DNA of 64,000 nucleotides from Trebouxia sp. TZW2008. Lineage: Eukaryota > Chlorophyta > Trebouxiophyceae > Trebouxiales > Trebouxiaceae. Position 1 is the first letter of the stretch. Every line of letters begins with the position of its first letter. A model generated the notes under the pieces. It ran no database searches, was not told the origin of the DNA, and worked only from the letters and a program-made list of their open reading frames with translations. Positions 33,627-45,918 of this stretch are shown here, in pieces. The translations under genes and the position numbers were made by a program. The stretch lies in the NCBI GenBank assembly GCA_002118135.1, contig BDIU01000287.1, forward strand, positions 310,001-374,000. Reading direction: 5' to 3'.

Positions 33627-35906
33627 GGCCCACCTCCCACAGACTGCCAACCTGCTTGCAGCTACAGCACAAAGTCGCGTATGGTCAGCATGTCCGATGA
33701 CCTGGATTGATCGCTATTGACTGTCAACGCAAACTTTTCACACCCTCGAAATGCCGCAACTCACGGCCCTGGAACAGATCAATACAGTCTTGCACGTGGC
33801 CCTGCGATGCGCGTCGTCACGGACTTGATCTCGGTCAGTTCTGAAGTCAAAGCATCGGAACGAAAGCAACGAAGAAGAGTAAAAAGCCAGAAGTTTATGA
33901 GTTCAGATGCTCTCATGAGCATCCTTGCAAGGCAACCTTGTTGAGCCAGTCTTAATTGCTTCAATCAGCACACTACCACTCAATGGTCATCAGCTATCTT
34001 CTCAGATACATGATTGCCGGATCCTGAGATTATCCTCTCATACGGTGAGGATAAGGAGGAGTGTCGCTTGAGACAGCCTGTGAGCTTCGAGTGTGTTGTT
34101 CCTTGCTTCCTGTGCTGAGTGGCAAGCATACGCAAGCAGGTGGGTACTTGCAAGCTGAGCAGATGCAGTCTCTGAGCTGGATGCACACACACATATACTG
34201 CAGTATTGCACTTGTCCTGCACATTACTATACTGAATCCTTTGGCACAGCCAAAGCAATGACAATGCGTTCAAGTTCGCCAGGCATGTCATGTTGCAAGC
34301 TGGCACTGTGGCTGCACTGTTTCAGGTGTCCTTTAGCACTGCTGCAACACTCAGCAGCCTGCAAGCTGTGGGCACCAGCAACTATCGCTCAGCAGAGATG
34401 GCTTGCTTGCCGTTCTGAATGTGTTACTGGCCTCACTTTAAAACAGATTATGCACAATGCACGACTGGTGCTGGCTCTTGCATGCCGGCACCAATGGACA
34501 CAGCTGATGTCTGTGGTCATCTTGAGTGCAGCAGCAAGCAGACAACAGTAACTGCCTCAATTATCAAGGAAATGGCACAAACCTTGCAATGTTGAGCACT
34601 GCAACAAACAATGCTGTTTCTTGCATTGCCAGCTTGCTGCAGCAAAGCCTTGTTTTGTTTAGAAGCCAGCTCTCAGCTGTACATGTGGCAGATGGACAGG
34701 GACATAACACCTGCAGATGCCGTGAACTTTGTTCTGATTAGACTTTTGGCCATCTGGCAGTGACACTTTGACACCAACGTTAATGGCAGAATGCTGTCTT
34801 CACACTGTCAAACACAACATGCACAAGGCATGGCTCAGAGATGCAGCTTGTGCTGCTGGTGGCAAAGACTCGAGCATCATGCTTGAGTCGGGTGCACACA
34901 CATACTCCCCCGGGCCCAGCAGAAGTCATGCACACCCTCAGTTGCCACAAGTTAAGCCTCCTGATGTCACACAGCTGCTCATGCCTCCTGACACTCTACT
35001 TTCATGCCAGGGCACCCTGTACAACCCCTGCAGGCATCACACTGCACACCTATCACAATCAATGTGTTATTGTGTGCAAGCCCAGCATGCATTGTATGAC
35101 ATGGGAGTCAGACCAGCTCGGATCTGTGAAGCATTGGACACGCTGATGCAGACCGGCAGAGCAAANNNNNNNNNNNNNNNNNNNNNNNNNNNNNNNNNNN
35201 NNNNNNNNNNNNNNNNNNNNNNNNNNNNNNNNNNNNNNTGCGCAGCTTTGTGGCTGAAATGATCACCATTGGACAAGGCAGAATGCAGCACTGCATATGT
35301 ATTAGACACTGCTTTCGACTGTTTATCGCTGCTCTTGCAGCATTTGAATGTCAGACATGAAATGTGGTCTCTCTACTTTGGTACACTGACAATCAGGCTC
35401 GACAGAAGAACACAGCTGCATTAGTTCACTGGCTCACACCTGACATAAGAAAGATCATGTACACCTATCAGTGCAACTTGCAAGATGCCATGGGAAAATG
35501 CATAGCATGTGCACTGCAGTCCTAACATTGTTGCCTACGCAGAGGAAAATGTAACGCGTCATGCGTTATTGTGAAGAGATGTACATCACCAACAGACAGC
35601 AAATGCTCTATCTAGCTGGAAAATAAGCAGCTATGATTCCAATTGCTGTTGCAGCAAGGGTTCATGTGTTTATGAAATGTTCTGAGAGGACTCAAGCTCA
35701 ACCTATGTTCCAAAGAGTGCAATGTCAGCAGGACCCCTGCAGGAGTCCAATGTAAACAAGGTCATCTAGTCTCAAACCTGACTGGAAAACACACTCACTT
35801 CAGAAGGGCCCAGAACTACGTGGAAAGCCTGCATTTTGCCATCAACTGACAGCAACCTGCAGCCTGTTTGGCTGGTCTGCAACTTGCGCAAGCTTGACAT
35901 AAAGCC
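33627..35906. other. Intergenic region with assembly gap, no confident gene
   Basis: 2.3 kb between the TGD2 start (-) and the 35907 gene stop (-). A 25-codon ORF at 33751-33828 (MPQLTALEQINTVLHVAL) on the plus strand is isolated. Frames at 34258-35160 look random. Confidence 0.5.
35166..35238. other. Assembly gap, 73 N
   Basis: Run of 73 undetermined bases; the true length is unknown. No gene model crosses it. Confidence 1.
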
Positions 35907-36875
35907 CTATTTGCTTGCTTTCAACTTTTCCCCTGAGTCCTTGGGTGGCAGGTACCCTTCCAACCCTGTCGGCTGACCCATCTGCTTCTTCTTGACCATT
36001 TTCACAAGCGCTGAATGGACACTCTTCAGGTTGTCACGAAATTCCTGCAGCCGCTTGTTTTGCCTGTGTACTGCTCTCACTAACGCTTTGATCTGCACCC
36101 CCAGTGTCTGAACATGCATCCTTATAGGTCGAGGCTCCAACCAGCCCTCAGATGAACTGCTGCTGCATGATGACATGTCTGAGTCCAGATCACGCAAGAC
36201 TCTGATGCAGCGCCTGAGACTCTTTTCAAGACTGGGGAATCTGTTGCCTGAAGCATTGAAGTCTCGTTCCAATTCATCCAGACGGAATTGCAACTGAGCA
36301 CTCTGCTGTTCTACTCTGTCCACTTCCTGCAGCATTAGATGGCGTTGTCAGCGACTGAGATAGCATCACATGCTGCAAGCTGCTGCGATTTGAACGGCTG
36401 AAGGACGAGCCCCGAGCAAGCTGCCAATGCGGATATGCCAGCAACAGCGTTCAACGAAAAGGCATGCTGATATATTCGGCGAAGTCAACCGAACGAGTGA
36501 GCATCTCGTCAGGTAGGACCAGTTCATCAAGCAATCACACATCAAGCAAATCAGCAAAAGCACTAGATAGCCAAGGCACGCGAGTTGGAATGACGCGCAG
36601 CCCTAACAGACATGTCCAACAAGATCTGACGGCCCGCGTTGGTGGTCCATGCATGCGGCGGCAAGACATAGACCTATTGCAGTGATGCACTGCACTAAGG
36701 TCACCTGCTGTATCAAGGCAACCTCGGTATCGCTCAGGTCTGCCGTGCCAGTATGCCCGTCAATGCCCTCACCGACGTAGCATTGCTCCAGCGTGATGAC
36801 CTTGGTCGATAGCTGGTGCATGTCCAGCAATGCTTGATCGCATAGCAAGAGCACTCGGCCCAACTTGGTGCTCAT
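35907..36875 (-). CDS. Coiled-coil protein, unrecognised
   Basis: Two exons, 36705-36875 and 35907-36326; 196 residues, phase 0 junction. MSTKLGRVLLLCDQALLDMH, then TGTADLSDTEVALIQQ, is joined to EVDRVEQQSAQLQFRLDELE, which forms a clear coiled coil. A Ser-run linker (SSCSSSSSEG) and a second helical part (VHRQNKRLQEFRDNLKSVH) follow. The basic C-terminus (KMVKKKQ) ends KDSGEKLKASK. The heptad pattern and single intron support a genuine small cytosolic scaffold-like protein; no family was recognised. The start is the first ATG in the exon; upstream in-frame codons lack an ATG. Confidence 0.7.
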
Positions 36876-38000
36876 GCTGATAGCACAGGCCCTTTTCGCG
36901 CTGTGTTGTTGTACCCCACGAGTCAAGCAGCCAAGGCTTCACCCGACGGGCTGAATTCAGCACGTCATGCCTGAAACTTGCGATCAGATCAAGCGCACCA
37001 AGACGATGCGCAGGCGCACGCTGTCGGCCGTGACTGGCGGGCTGCCGCGCCTGCACGAAGCTCGGTCGGGAACAAATTGTGGGTTGCAGCCCAAAGCTGC
37101 TCCAACAGCTGACGCTGGGTAAACGCGTATTTACGGTCACATGAGCACCATAAAGAACCGTCATGATCTCCCACGTCGATGGCATAATCTCAGCTCATCT
37201 CAGGTCCAGCGGTGGGTGACAATTTGATCTCAGCCTCAACAATCACCTGCATTGTGTCATGCACTTGTCATGCCCGTTGAAGCAGCTTCACGTTCAGGGG
37301 CATCAATCCTTCTTGCGAGCACACGCTGCAGTTGCTCAGAGACACAGGATTCCGTCCAAAGTTTACTCGGAGGTGAATGACACAACAATGACGCAACCAA
37401 AATCTAGACAGCATGCAAGCTACGACCCAGCGTTGCACGAATTGCCACTGCTTTGCAAACAGCTTGTTGATTGCCTAGTAGCAAAGAAGCAAGGCCATCA
37501 AGAAAGTTACATTTGAAACTAGCATTTGCCCTGAGTGTACTCATGCAAACAGTATTGGAACAACACAACAATGGTACGAAGCTGTCATGAGTAACACAGC
37601 AGACAAGGGCGTCTGCAGCTTCACAATCATTATGCACCTCACTTGCATTGCATTTTATTGCTTGACCGCGTCTGCTCGCCAGTCTATTCTATCTTGAGCC
37701 TATCCTATTCCACATGAGAGCGAAATTCACCAGCACACTTACATGCATGGACAAAACCGCTTCATCTCCTCCTGTCTCCCTGCTCTTTGCGTTGTCAAGA
37801 TAAGCTGTGAACCATGCATTCCTGCTGTCCTGATGCATGTATGCCACACTGAAAATTGCTCAACCTAGTTGTCCAGCGGCCTTCGCTGTGAAGGTGGCTT
37901 GCCGCAAGCGCTTATCTGCATTCGGTTATCGTACGCAAGCATAGTCATGCGTGAGAACTCCGGCTGTCGTCTGCATTGCTAGCGTGGCGTCTAGCTCAGC
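36876..38000. other. Divergent intergenic region
   Basis: 1.1 kb between the start codons of the coiled-coil gene (-) and the 38001 gene (+). It is CpG-rich near both ends (ctgtcggccgtgactggcgg at about 37020; gcgcgcggcact at 38006). No additional gene seen. Confidence 0.5.
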
Positions 38001-41000
38001 ATGGTTGCGCGCGGCACTAGCCGACAGGAAGCGCCTCCAATGCTTCAGCCTGTCAGGCAGAAGGTGCGGGTGTACAACTCTGGGCTGCTATCAGATTTGC
38101 TAGCCGAGGCAGACAGGGCTCATGCAGCGCAAGCTCAGGTCAGATATAGACGTGCAAGACATGCATATGTTGGCTGCTGACTGCTAGTCTGAGCTGCAGC
38201 ACATCTGCACCTGTAGACAGACAAACAAGCTGCTGTGGTGCGCAGCAGGAAAGTGCCCTGCAAACAGCGAGCAAGCCAACTGTCCACTCGCACGACTTCT
38301 CCCAGAGCGACAGTTTACAGAAGCGCATTGATCGCATCAAGCTGCTGAAGTATCAAGAGCTTAACAGGGTTGGAGAGCTGACCAGGAAGCAGCTTGACAG
38401 GACCATGCAGCGCCTGTCCAAGCAGCGCGAGGCCTCGTTCCAAGACAACTTTGACAAACTGCAGCATGGTCTTACAAGCCAAGATGGCATTATCGCACAG
38501 GTCAATGACCTGCTGAAGCAGTCAGCGTCGATCAAGCATCAGAAGAAGGTTCAGCTGTTTGATGAGTGGGACCAGCAGGTGGGCCTGTGCAGTTGCACTG
38601 AAACACTCAATTGTCAGCAAGTTTCGTCGTGGTTGCTACCTACAAGCTGGCAATCTGGCTTGGGATGGACTTGAGGTCTGACTCAAAGGAATTGTCAGTG
38701 CTGCTGGGATGGTTGTGATGCTCTGATGCAGATTATAAGATAGTCTTGCTGAGCTTCTACAAGTTCTATGAATAGTCTTGGCCATCATCATACATCACAC
38801 TGACAGAGCTTGGCCTCTCTTTGTCAAGCAAGTTGCTTCGTGCCTGTGCCAGGTGTTCCAAAAGATTCAAAAGCGGTTGAATCAGGGCTTGAGCTTGCAC
38901 AGTCCACAAGAGCTGGAAGACCGGTTGGCAAAACAGTTCCAGGAGTACTTGCACACCGTGAACACCACAGCTGGCGTGTTCAGAGACACCATTGAGGCAA
39001 AGGAGTATGATCCACTTGCGCCTAGGTGAGCATCATTTGAATTGCATGCTAGACAGGCTCAGCAGGCCCAGCTAGGTACAGACTGGAGCAATCCATGGTC
39101 TCCCATCGTACTGTGCTAAGCTGAACAGGTTGTACTGAATACGGAGGGTGGAGATGAGCAGCCTGCACTTTTGCACAGCAGCTGCACTTACGCACGCATG
39201 TGTCAGTCATGACCGTGGATAGCTCATGGGTGCTATGAGGTCTACTGCCAAACAGGTGTCTTGACACGCTAGCTGCGCATTGGTATGCAGACCAGTCCTT
39301 TGCATTGCTGCTTCTGTAACTCCCCCATGCAGCAAACACAACAAGTCAAACCACCCAGCTGGTACTGCCACAACCAATTGCTGACTTATTTACATTTCCA
39401 CCTAAGCATTCACACATATACACACATCTATATATGTCAGTGGGTCTGCACACGCAAGTCATGCCCTTTACGACATGCCCTACATGTCCTTTAAGACATG
39501 TCCTTTATGATGCATGCAGGCAGCATACTTTGCGATTCCCAACAGGAGATTTGCAAGACCCAGTCAAGCGTGATCTGGAGAAGTCTCTCAGAGAGCGCCA
39601 GCTGTTGTGCCCAACCAGGCTGCGCACTCCACCTGTTGCCGGCAAGCAGACTCTGAGCACAGCCCTATGGGACAAGCTAGATTCCACCCCATGTGGGCAT
39701 CACATGAAACCAGATGGCTCATATGCTATCAAGCCCCTCACCCCTCAAGAGCTGCTGCTGCGCCAGAGCGATGTGGTCTTTGATGACTACAATGTTGTCA
39801 AAGGTGAGCTGTGACGCTTGACTGTATGCAACAGGCCAGCTGGCACTACATCCCCTGTCTGTTGAGCAGCTCCATGCACCTTGCATTTGCCCTTGCTGAC
39901 ACCCAGGTCACATGCCCAGCCTCTTGCAAGTGGGGCTTGACAGCAGCAGCCAGGATTCAGCTAAATAGTGCGAAGGCAAATACCCTCAAATTGTAAGCTG
40001 CATACCTGCAGACTCTCTGTGCATGCGACTGCACAATGTGCAGTCTGCTGATGTCATGGCCATGCCATGATGGTGTCGCATTGCTGCTACCCCAGAATGT
40101 CCAGCTGTAACAATCTGAGGTCGTTGCCCATACGGGCTTGCACCTCAGGCATTCATGCAGAGCAGCACCTTGTGCATCAGCATTGTCCTCCTCAGGTGAT
40201 GCAATAGCAGATGTGCCACAGTCAGCTTTCATTTGACCACACACATAAGTCAACAAGCTAAACAAGTCAAAGCTTTGCACAGAAATTGCATAATCTGGAT
40301 CACAAATTGCATGGCAGACCCAGCAAAGCGCTTGCTATCCTTCAACACTGTGCTTGCGCTTTGCGCATCAGGTGATGCAGTCGCTGTCATCAGCTTGCCA
40401 CACACAACTGATAGAGCCCTAGGAGCTAGTCCTATAGAGACTGAGCAACCCAAATCTGACGCTACACTGTCCAGTCATCACACTCCTTTCTCCCATACAC
40501 CACTGCATTTAGGCTGTGCAGGCAGAGGTGATGATGGCAGACCTTCTCCCCAATACTCTTTTGCAGATGTGCTTTGCAGTCAGAGAGGTGACGATGGCAG
40601 GCCTTCTTGCATATGTCACTCCTGGGCTGCCTCTTTACACAGAGGCTCCCACCATAATGCCTAACGCCGTAGACTTTTCTGTTCTGTGTCACTGTAAATG
40701 TGCTTTGCAGAGAGGTGTTGATGGCAGACCTTTTGCCTAATACTCCACTTCACATGTGCTTTGCAGTCAGACAAATGACGATGGGAGACCTTCTTGCACG
40801 CGTCAATGTAGATGTGCTTTGCAGGCAGAGGGACTGATGATGGCAGACCTTCTTGCATGTATCACTGTAGATTGTTTTTGCAGGCACAGAGGTGACAATG
40901 GCAGACCTTCTTGCCTGTGTCACTGCAGATGTGCTGTGCAGGCAGAGAGGGATTGATGGCAAACATTCTTGCACGTGTCATTGTAGATGTGCTTTGCAGG

Positions 41001-44000
41001 CAGAGGGAGCGATGATAATACACTTTCTCCATGTACCCCTGTGGATGTGCTGTGCAGGCAGAGATGTGACGATGGCTGGGCTTCTTGCATGTGTCAATGT
41101 AGATGTGCTTTGCTGGCAGAGGGGAGTGATGACGGCAGTCCTTCTTGCATGTGTCACTGTAGGCGAGCTTTGCAAGCAGAGGTGGTGATGATGATGGTAT
41201 ACCTTGTCCCGTTCACCACTGTGGATGTGCTCTGCAGGCAGAGAGGTGATGATGGCAGACATCATTGCATGCATCACTGTAGATGTGCTGTGCAGGTAGA
41301 GATGTGATGATGGCAGAGAACATGCAGAACGGGTGTGTGAGACTGAGAGAGAGTGATGAGGGCCGGGGTTTGTTCCCCCTGCTGCAGCCCAGCGGTAATG
41401 CCTATGCTGAGGTTCATCCTGTTGGTGACTCTTGGCTGCAGTCCATGTGGAAAGAAGGTAAAAATCACTTGCTACATTTCAGTGAACTCACATCCTGTCC
41501 TGTTCCTTCCTTACCTGTCCTTTTCTGACTTGTCCTGTCTTGTCATGCCCTGTTATGTCCTGTCCTGCTTGTGACTAGTGACCTCAGGGTAGAAGAGTCT
41601 CACCTGGCAAGCAGAGTCCTGTGTCATGTGCCCACCTTCTGCTGTGGGCTGGTCCGGTCTGGTCAACTGTTATCCAACCAAGGCCAGCATGACTTTTGGA
41701 AGGCCTTCGTCTGGAAACATCTGCTTTGTTTGCTGGATTTATGTTGTCAAGCACAAGTTGTGCTACAAATGTAGGCCTGCGTGATAGCCCCAGCGCAGTT
41801 TCAGACACTGCATGGACCTTGCTGTCTTTGGTGCATTGATGGTGCACTGCATGTTGTACTTGTTCAATCACCGCCTGGAGATGTTCAGCATGAATGCTGT
41901 GTACAACATCATTCAGACAAGCATGCACAAGTCATGCACAATTCAAAGAGGTCAGGAAAGCACAGGACCAAACTGGGTGGAGACAGTTGATTGCTCCAGT
42001 AACTACCTAGCTGGGCCTGCTGAGCCTGTCTAGCATACGTCTATGAATGCATGCAGGCAAGGCCAAGGCAGCAGGGCCAGAGGTGAAGAGAGGGCGCACT
42101 GATTTGGCAGAGACGTTGTGGCAGACCAGCAACCCATATCAGGATGGGCGGTCTCTGGGAGATCAGTGGATGGAGGCCAAGGGCAAGCAGCGGGTGGAGG
42201 GTCCTGAGATGCGCAGGGGCCGCAGGGTACTGCCCTCTGCAGCTTTTTGCTGCTGTGCATGCATTTGGTGCCTACTGATCTACACGCTGCGATGTTGTAA
42301 AAGGCCCCAGCAGGGTGCTGCTCTGCCCTCATCATCTTGCCTGGATTGATCTTGCTGCTTGTTACTGTTGCATAGTTTGCATGTTGTCAACCATACATGC
42401 GTGTCAGATCAAGTGAGTGGCAAGAGGGTGCTGCCCCCTATATCATTCTCTGCCCGGCATTCATTTGACCTCAACATAACCTCGGCGTGACTCAAGGGCA
42501 GTCTGCATGCTAAGCTGGCATCAAGTCAGTCTCGCAGAAGTTTTAAGAGCTGTTGTGAGACAGTTGCCTTCTTGATCCTCCTGTTGCATCTGCGCTGGTA
42601 AGCTAGTGGAAACAGACTGCTCTGCATGTGATGTAGTCTGACTGCTTGAGTCAGTCAGCAACTGCTGCAGCTCATTGTCCAACAGCTCCAGCATTGCAGT
42701 CGTGTTCATGCATACCCTTTTGTATGTAACAATGTGAGTTATTGTATGAGTCTTTGACACTATCAGTATGATAGCACAGCTGTTGTTGTCTGCCTATGCA
42801 GCTACAGCTTGCTACAGCTATGTAGAAACAGCATAGCTGTAGAAATATGATATATGGTCAGCATCAGGGCATCATGCCTTGCACAATCAGTCAGCTTATG
42901 CAGTCAGACTGTCTTGGGCAGCCATAGACTTAGCAGCTATGCAGAGGAGCAACTCGGGCAGCACCAAGCCCCAGAGGGCTTGTTTTCAGGTGCAATAACT
43001 ATCATGCGGGCAGTCATGGCAGCTTCTACTTGGTGATTTGGCAGCAGTGCAGCTGTGACTGCACAGCAAACCAGTGACAGCGCTTGAGCACTATGTTCAC
43101 GCAACTTCAGCCTGAATGAAATCTGTTGATATATGCGACTGACAGGAAGTGAAGGTGTTGGGCCAGCTGCATGCATGCCTGGCAGATCTTGTCTGCAAGG
43201 GCGGCCATGCAGCAGCAGTTACCAATCAAAGCAGCTATATTCTCGACTAGTGACTCTAAGCTTCAAAGCGCAAAGCAGAGGTCTTGATGCTGGCAGGCAA
43301 TGTATGCTCAGCATTGCTGCATCGGGAGTTACAAGAGCCTTCAAGGGTTGGAGTGTGCAGCAGGCAGTGCAGAACTGTGTAAGGTGTCGTGTGGGAGCTT
43401 TGCCCTGACAAGAACATTCAGGAGGAAACAGCCCTTGCTTAGCATTGCTGCATAGTCACTGTTGCACATATCTGCAGCCCGGCAGCAGCTAGAATCAGAC
43501 AAGGCACTGCTGCACAGCCTCACCGGAAAGCATCAGAGCCCAGAAGAAAGAGAATGCCAGACTGTACAATGTGACAGCTTTGGATGCTGCAGGAAGGTCA
43601 TGATACTTTTCCTGCAGAGCTTGGATTCTGAAACGATTCATGCTATGCAGGACATGTTTGGGACGCTGCAGCAGGGCAACAGCCCTGTCAAGAACAGGGA
43701 GGAAGCCACAGCCAGCGGAGACCGCTGGATAGAAGACATCTGGAGTAGGGGCAAGGCAGTGAACCCTCCTGCCCCACCTGCCCACTGCCAGTTCGTAGAC
43801 ATTGTGCAGCAGACGTATGACAACCCCTATAAGTCTACCAGACTGGAAGACAGGGCTGGTGACACTTGGCTGACCAGCAGGGGCAAAGCAGCTGTGCCAG
43901 GATCTGCAGGTGATCTTGCTTTTCATTCATTCATTCATGACTGTTTCCATTCATTACAAAAGCTTGTTAGGAAGGCTATGAATCCTATTGACCAGATATG

Positions 44001-44787
44001 ACAGCATACGCTTTATAAGCTGCCGCTCTTTGCACAGCCATGTCAATACTTTCCGCAAGTTTGCAAGGTCATGCCCTGTTCAGTGCTCTTTGCACAATCA
44101 TGTAACTGCTTGCTGCAGTTTGCAAGGCCATGCACAGTGCTTGCTGCTCTTTGCACAGTCATGTGAATGCTTGATGCAATTTTCAAGGGCATATTTGGGC
44201 TTGCTGCAGTTTTCAGGGCCATATGAGTGCTTGCTGCAGTATACCAGGCCAAATCAACGCTTACTGCAAATCACAAGGCATGCTCAATGCCTGCTGCACT
44301 TTACAAGGCAGTGTCAACTACAGAAACACATCTGCTGACTGAAGAACCCATTATGACAGTCTTGAGGATGGCTGATGGTGCAGCTTTGCAATGTTGCAAG
44401 CAGGACAGCAGGATAGATCGCTGCATGTGTCGGCACTTGCACTCCGTTATTGGCAAGACTGAGTTGAGAGTGAGTCAGACTTGACTGACACGCTGGGCAG
44501 TCATGTTTGTCCTCAGATATGGGCACTTGCGATCTGTTGCCAGCAAGACTACGACAATAACATCTGGTACACCTGCAGGTACTGATCACCAGCATGAGAT
44601 GCAGTGCACACTGCAAGGTATCAGCGCTGTGCAGCCCTTACGCCCTGTCAAGACTCACCACACAGCGTCCCATCTAGAACAGCAGCTCAGCTTGCATCCC
44701 AAGGGGTCTGACAAGAAAGCGCAGCCCAGGAATGCAGCCTTTGCAGCCTCACATCTGGAAGCACGTAGCACCCTACACCCCAAATGA
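38001..44787 (+). CDS. Protein with GD-W repeats and coiled coils, unrecognised; candidate ciliary protein
   Basis: Exons 38001-38138, 38246-38578, 38853-39025, 39520-39803, 41317-41457, 42057-42226, 43618-43909 and 44579-44787 join in phase to about 579 residues; a 37-codon phase-0 cassette (43486-43596) may be included. The N-terminal third is helical (LKYQELNRVGELTRKQLDRT, FQKIQKRLNQGLSLHSPQEL). The middle has DYNVVKG and PCGHHMKPDGSYAIKPLTP. A spaced motif recurs: GDSWLQSMWKEGKA, GDQWMEAKGKQRV, GDRWIEDIWSRGKAV, GDTWLTSRGKAAV. The C-terminus has two copies of ASHLE-(5)-LHPK. No catalytic domain was seen. The ciliary idea rests only on the repeat style and on CEP41 in the same contig. Four introns carry long repeat arrays or R2 elements. 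Confidence 0.75.
39049..39107 (+). repeat. Dispersed repeat family R2, copy 2
   Basis: Begins CTAGACAGGCTCAGCAGGCC and continues cagctaggtacagactggag. It starts 24 bp after the donor of exon 3 of the 38001 gene. Confidence 0.87.
40500..41316 (+). repeat. About 14-unit array ending in a real 3' splice site
   Basis: Units of about 60 bp (tgtgctttgcaggcagag, gtgatgatggcag, accttcttgcatgtgtc, actgtagatg). The last unit's gatgatggcag is the acceptor of exon 41317. Every earlier unit therefore carries one or two acceptor-like AGs in similar context. Confidence 0.88.
41972..42034 (-). repeat. Dispersed repeat family R2, copy 3 (inverted)
   Basis: Ends tagctgggcctgctgagcct then gtctag, the reverse complement of copies 1 and 2. 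It stops 22 bp before the acceptor of exon 42057. Confidence 0.87.
42521..42701 (-). CDS. Possible exon of an antisense gene nested in an intron
   Basis: An open minus-strand segment ends at a TGA at 42521 and reads LELLDNELQQLLTDSSSQTT, then AEQSVSTSLPAQMQQEDQEG and ALKTSARLT. It is Gln/Ser-rich with coding-like codon periodicity and starts MNTTAM after possible acceptors. A second minus-strand open segment at 42937-43176 (SFRLKLREHSAQALSLVCCA) could belong to it, but I could not connect them. Both lie in the 42227-43617 intron of the plus-strand gene. Confidence 0.25.
44030..44330 (+). repeat. Intronic tandem repeat, period about 32-65 bp
   Basis: Units of the type catgtgaatgcttgctgc, then agtttgcaaggcca, repeated about eight times between exons 43618-43909 and 44579-44787. 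Confidence 0.85.
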
Positions 44788-45918
44788 TAGCCCATCACAG
44801 CTGCTCTCATACCTAAACGACCACTGAGTCCCAAACGATCTCTCAACAAACAGCCGGTGCAGCATCTGCAGCACAAAACAGCCATGCATCATGATGAGTG
44901 TGGGTGATCCTACAGTGTTTGACATCATCTGTAGAAACAAGCTACGCATCGCCAATGTTCAGCAGCAGCTGACATTGGAATGTCAAAGGCAACATGTCAA
45001 TTGTGTTCTATTCGCAGCAGTGGTGTCCCAGCAGGTGGCGCTACTGCGCCCGCTTGGCCTGTTACAAGGTAGTACATGCATGACACCTGCAGAACGATTC
45101 TGGAAGTAGACCTGGAGGCTTTTGACGTGCGAGACATGTTTCTTCCCTAAACAGCAATGATGGTTGATGCCGTGCAGTAGGTGATGCCATGCTTGCAACT
45201 GGTCGCAGTCACTCTAGCCAACGAGCTAACAGTTTACTGCTGTGATGATCTAGCATGCTTCTGCCAGTACAGGGCAGCTGTGTTGTGCATGTCTGGCATA
45301 TGATCGTATCAGGAAGAGCATCGTGATGAAAGTTGATATTTGAGGGGTTTGTTGCCTGACTCAGGCTGCCTCAGCGACTCAGTCTACTGACTCAGTTGCC
45401 CTGCGAGCCATTCACCTGTTCGACGGTGACTATGCCGTCTCCGCTAAGCCCTAAAATGGCTGCTGTTGAATCCTATTGGACATCTTTGCTTGAGGGCCGA
45501 CTACCAATCAATCAAACAAACGCTGTGGGGAAGAGGAGCGGGCACATGCTTTGCTCGTGCGTAATTAGGTCAGTTTCCAGACGTTGTGTACCCACGCGTG
45601 GCTTATTGAACGCAGCGCATCAGTGCACATAGATTGCCTTTCCTGTTCGCAAACGTCTGAAGATTTGCATGATCGCCGATATCAGCTGAAGGCTACGTTC
45701 AAGCGCCATCCGTCTGCGCTGCGCAACGCTGATCACTGTTTTGACTCTGAAAGTTTGACTGCTTCGGTAAGAGCATCTTGTGCGTTGTACTTTGCTGTGC
45801 TGCTTTGTGGGTTGTTTCCTCTCCAGATCTGTCTGGTGCAATCCCCGCAATCCGTTTCTGAGCTCGCTCGTGACTGCCACTTACAACTGTTGACTGCAGG
45901 TTTGCCATATACTCAGCA
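44788..45918. other. Intergenic, no gene seen
   Basis: 1.1 kb between two plus-strand genes. The last 450 bp (45400-45900) are CpG-richer and could contain the nitroreductase promoter. Open frames lack coding character. Confidence 0.45.

Noticed and set aside
33751..33828. Short plus-strand ORF starting MPQLTALEQINTVLH
   Set aside because: Considered as first exon of a gene divergent from TGD2, but no downstream exon in phase was found before the gap.
36769..37185. Minus-strand ORFs upstream of the coiled-coil gene
   Set aside because: Start codons are not ATG in the relevant frame and no splice link to exon 36705-36875 was found; treated as 5' region.
40500..41316. CRISPR-like regular repeats
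   Set aside because: Units are degenerate, contiguous without unique spacers, and in a spliced eukaryotic gene.
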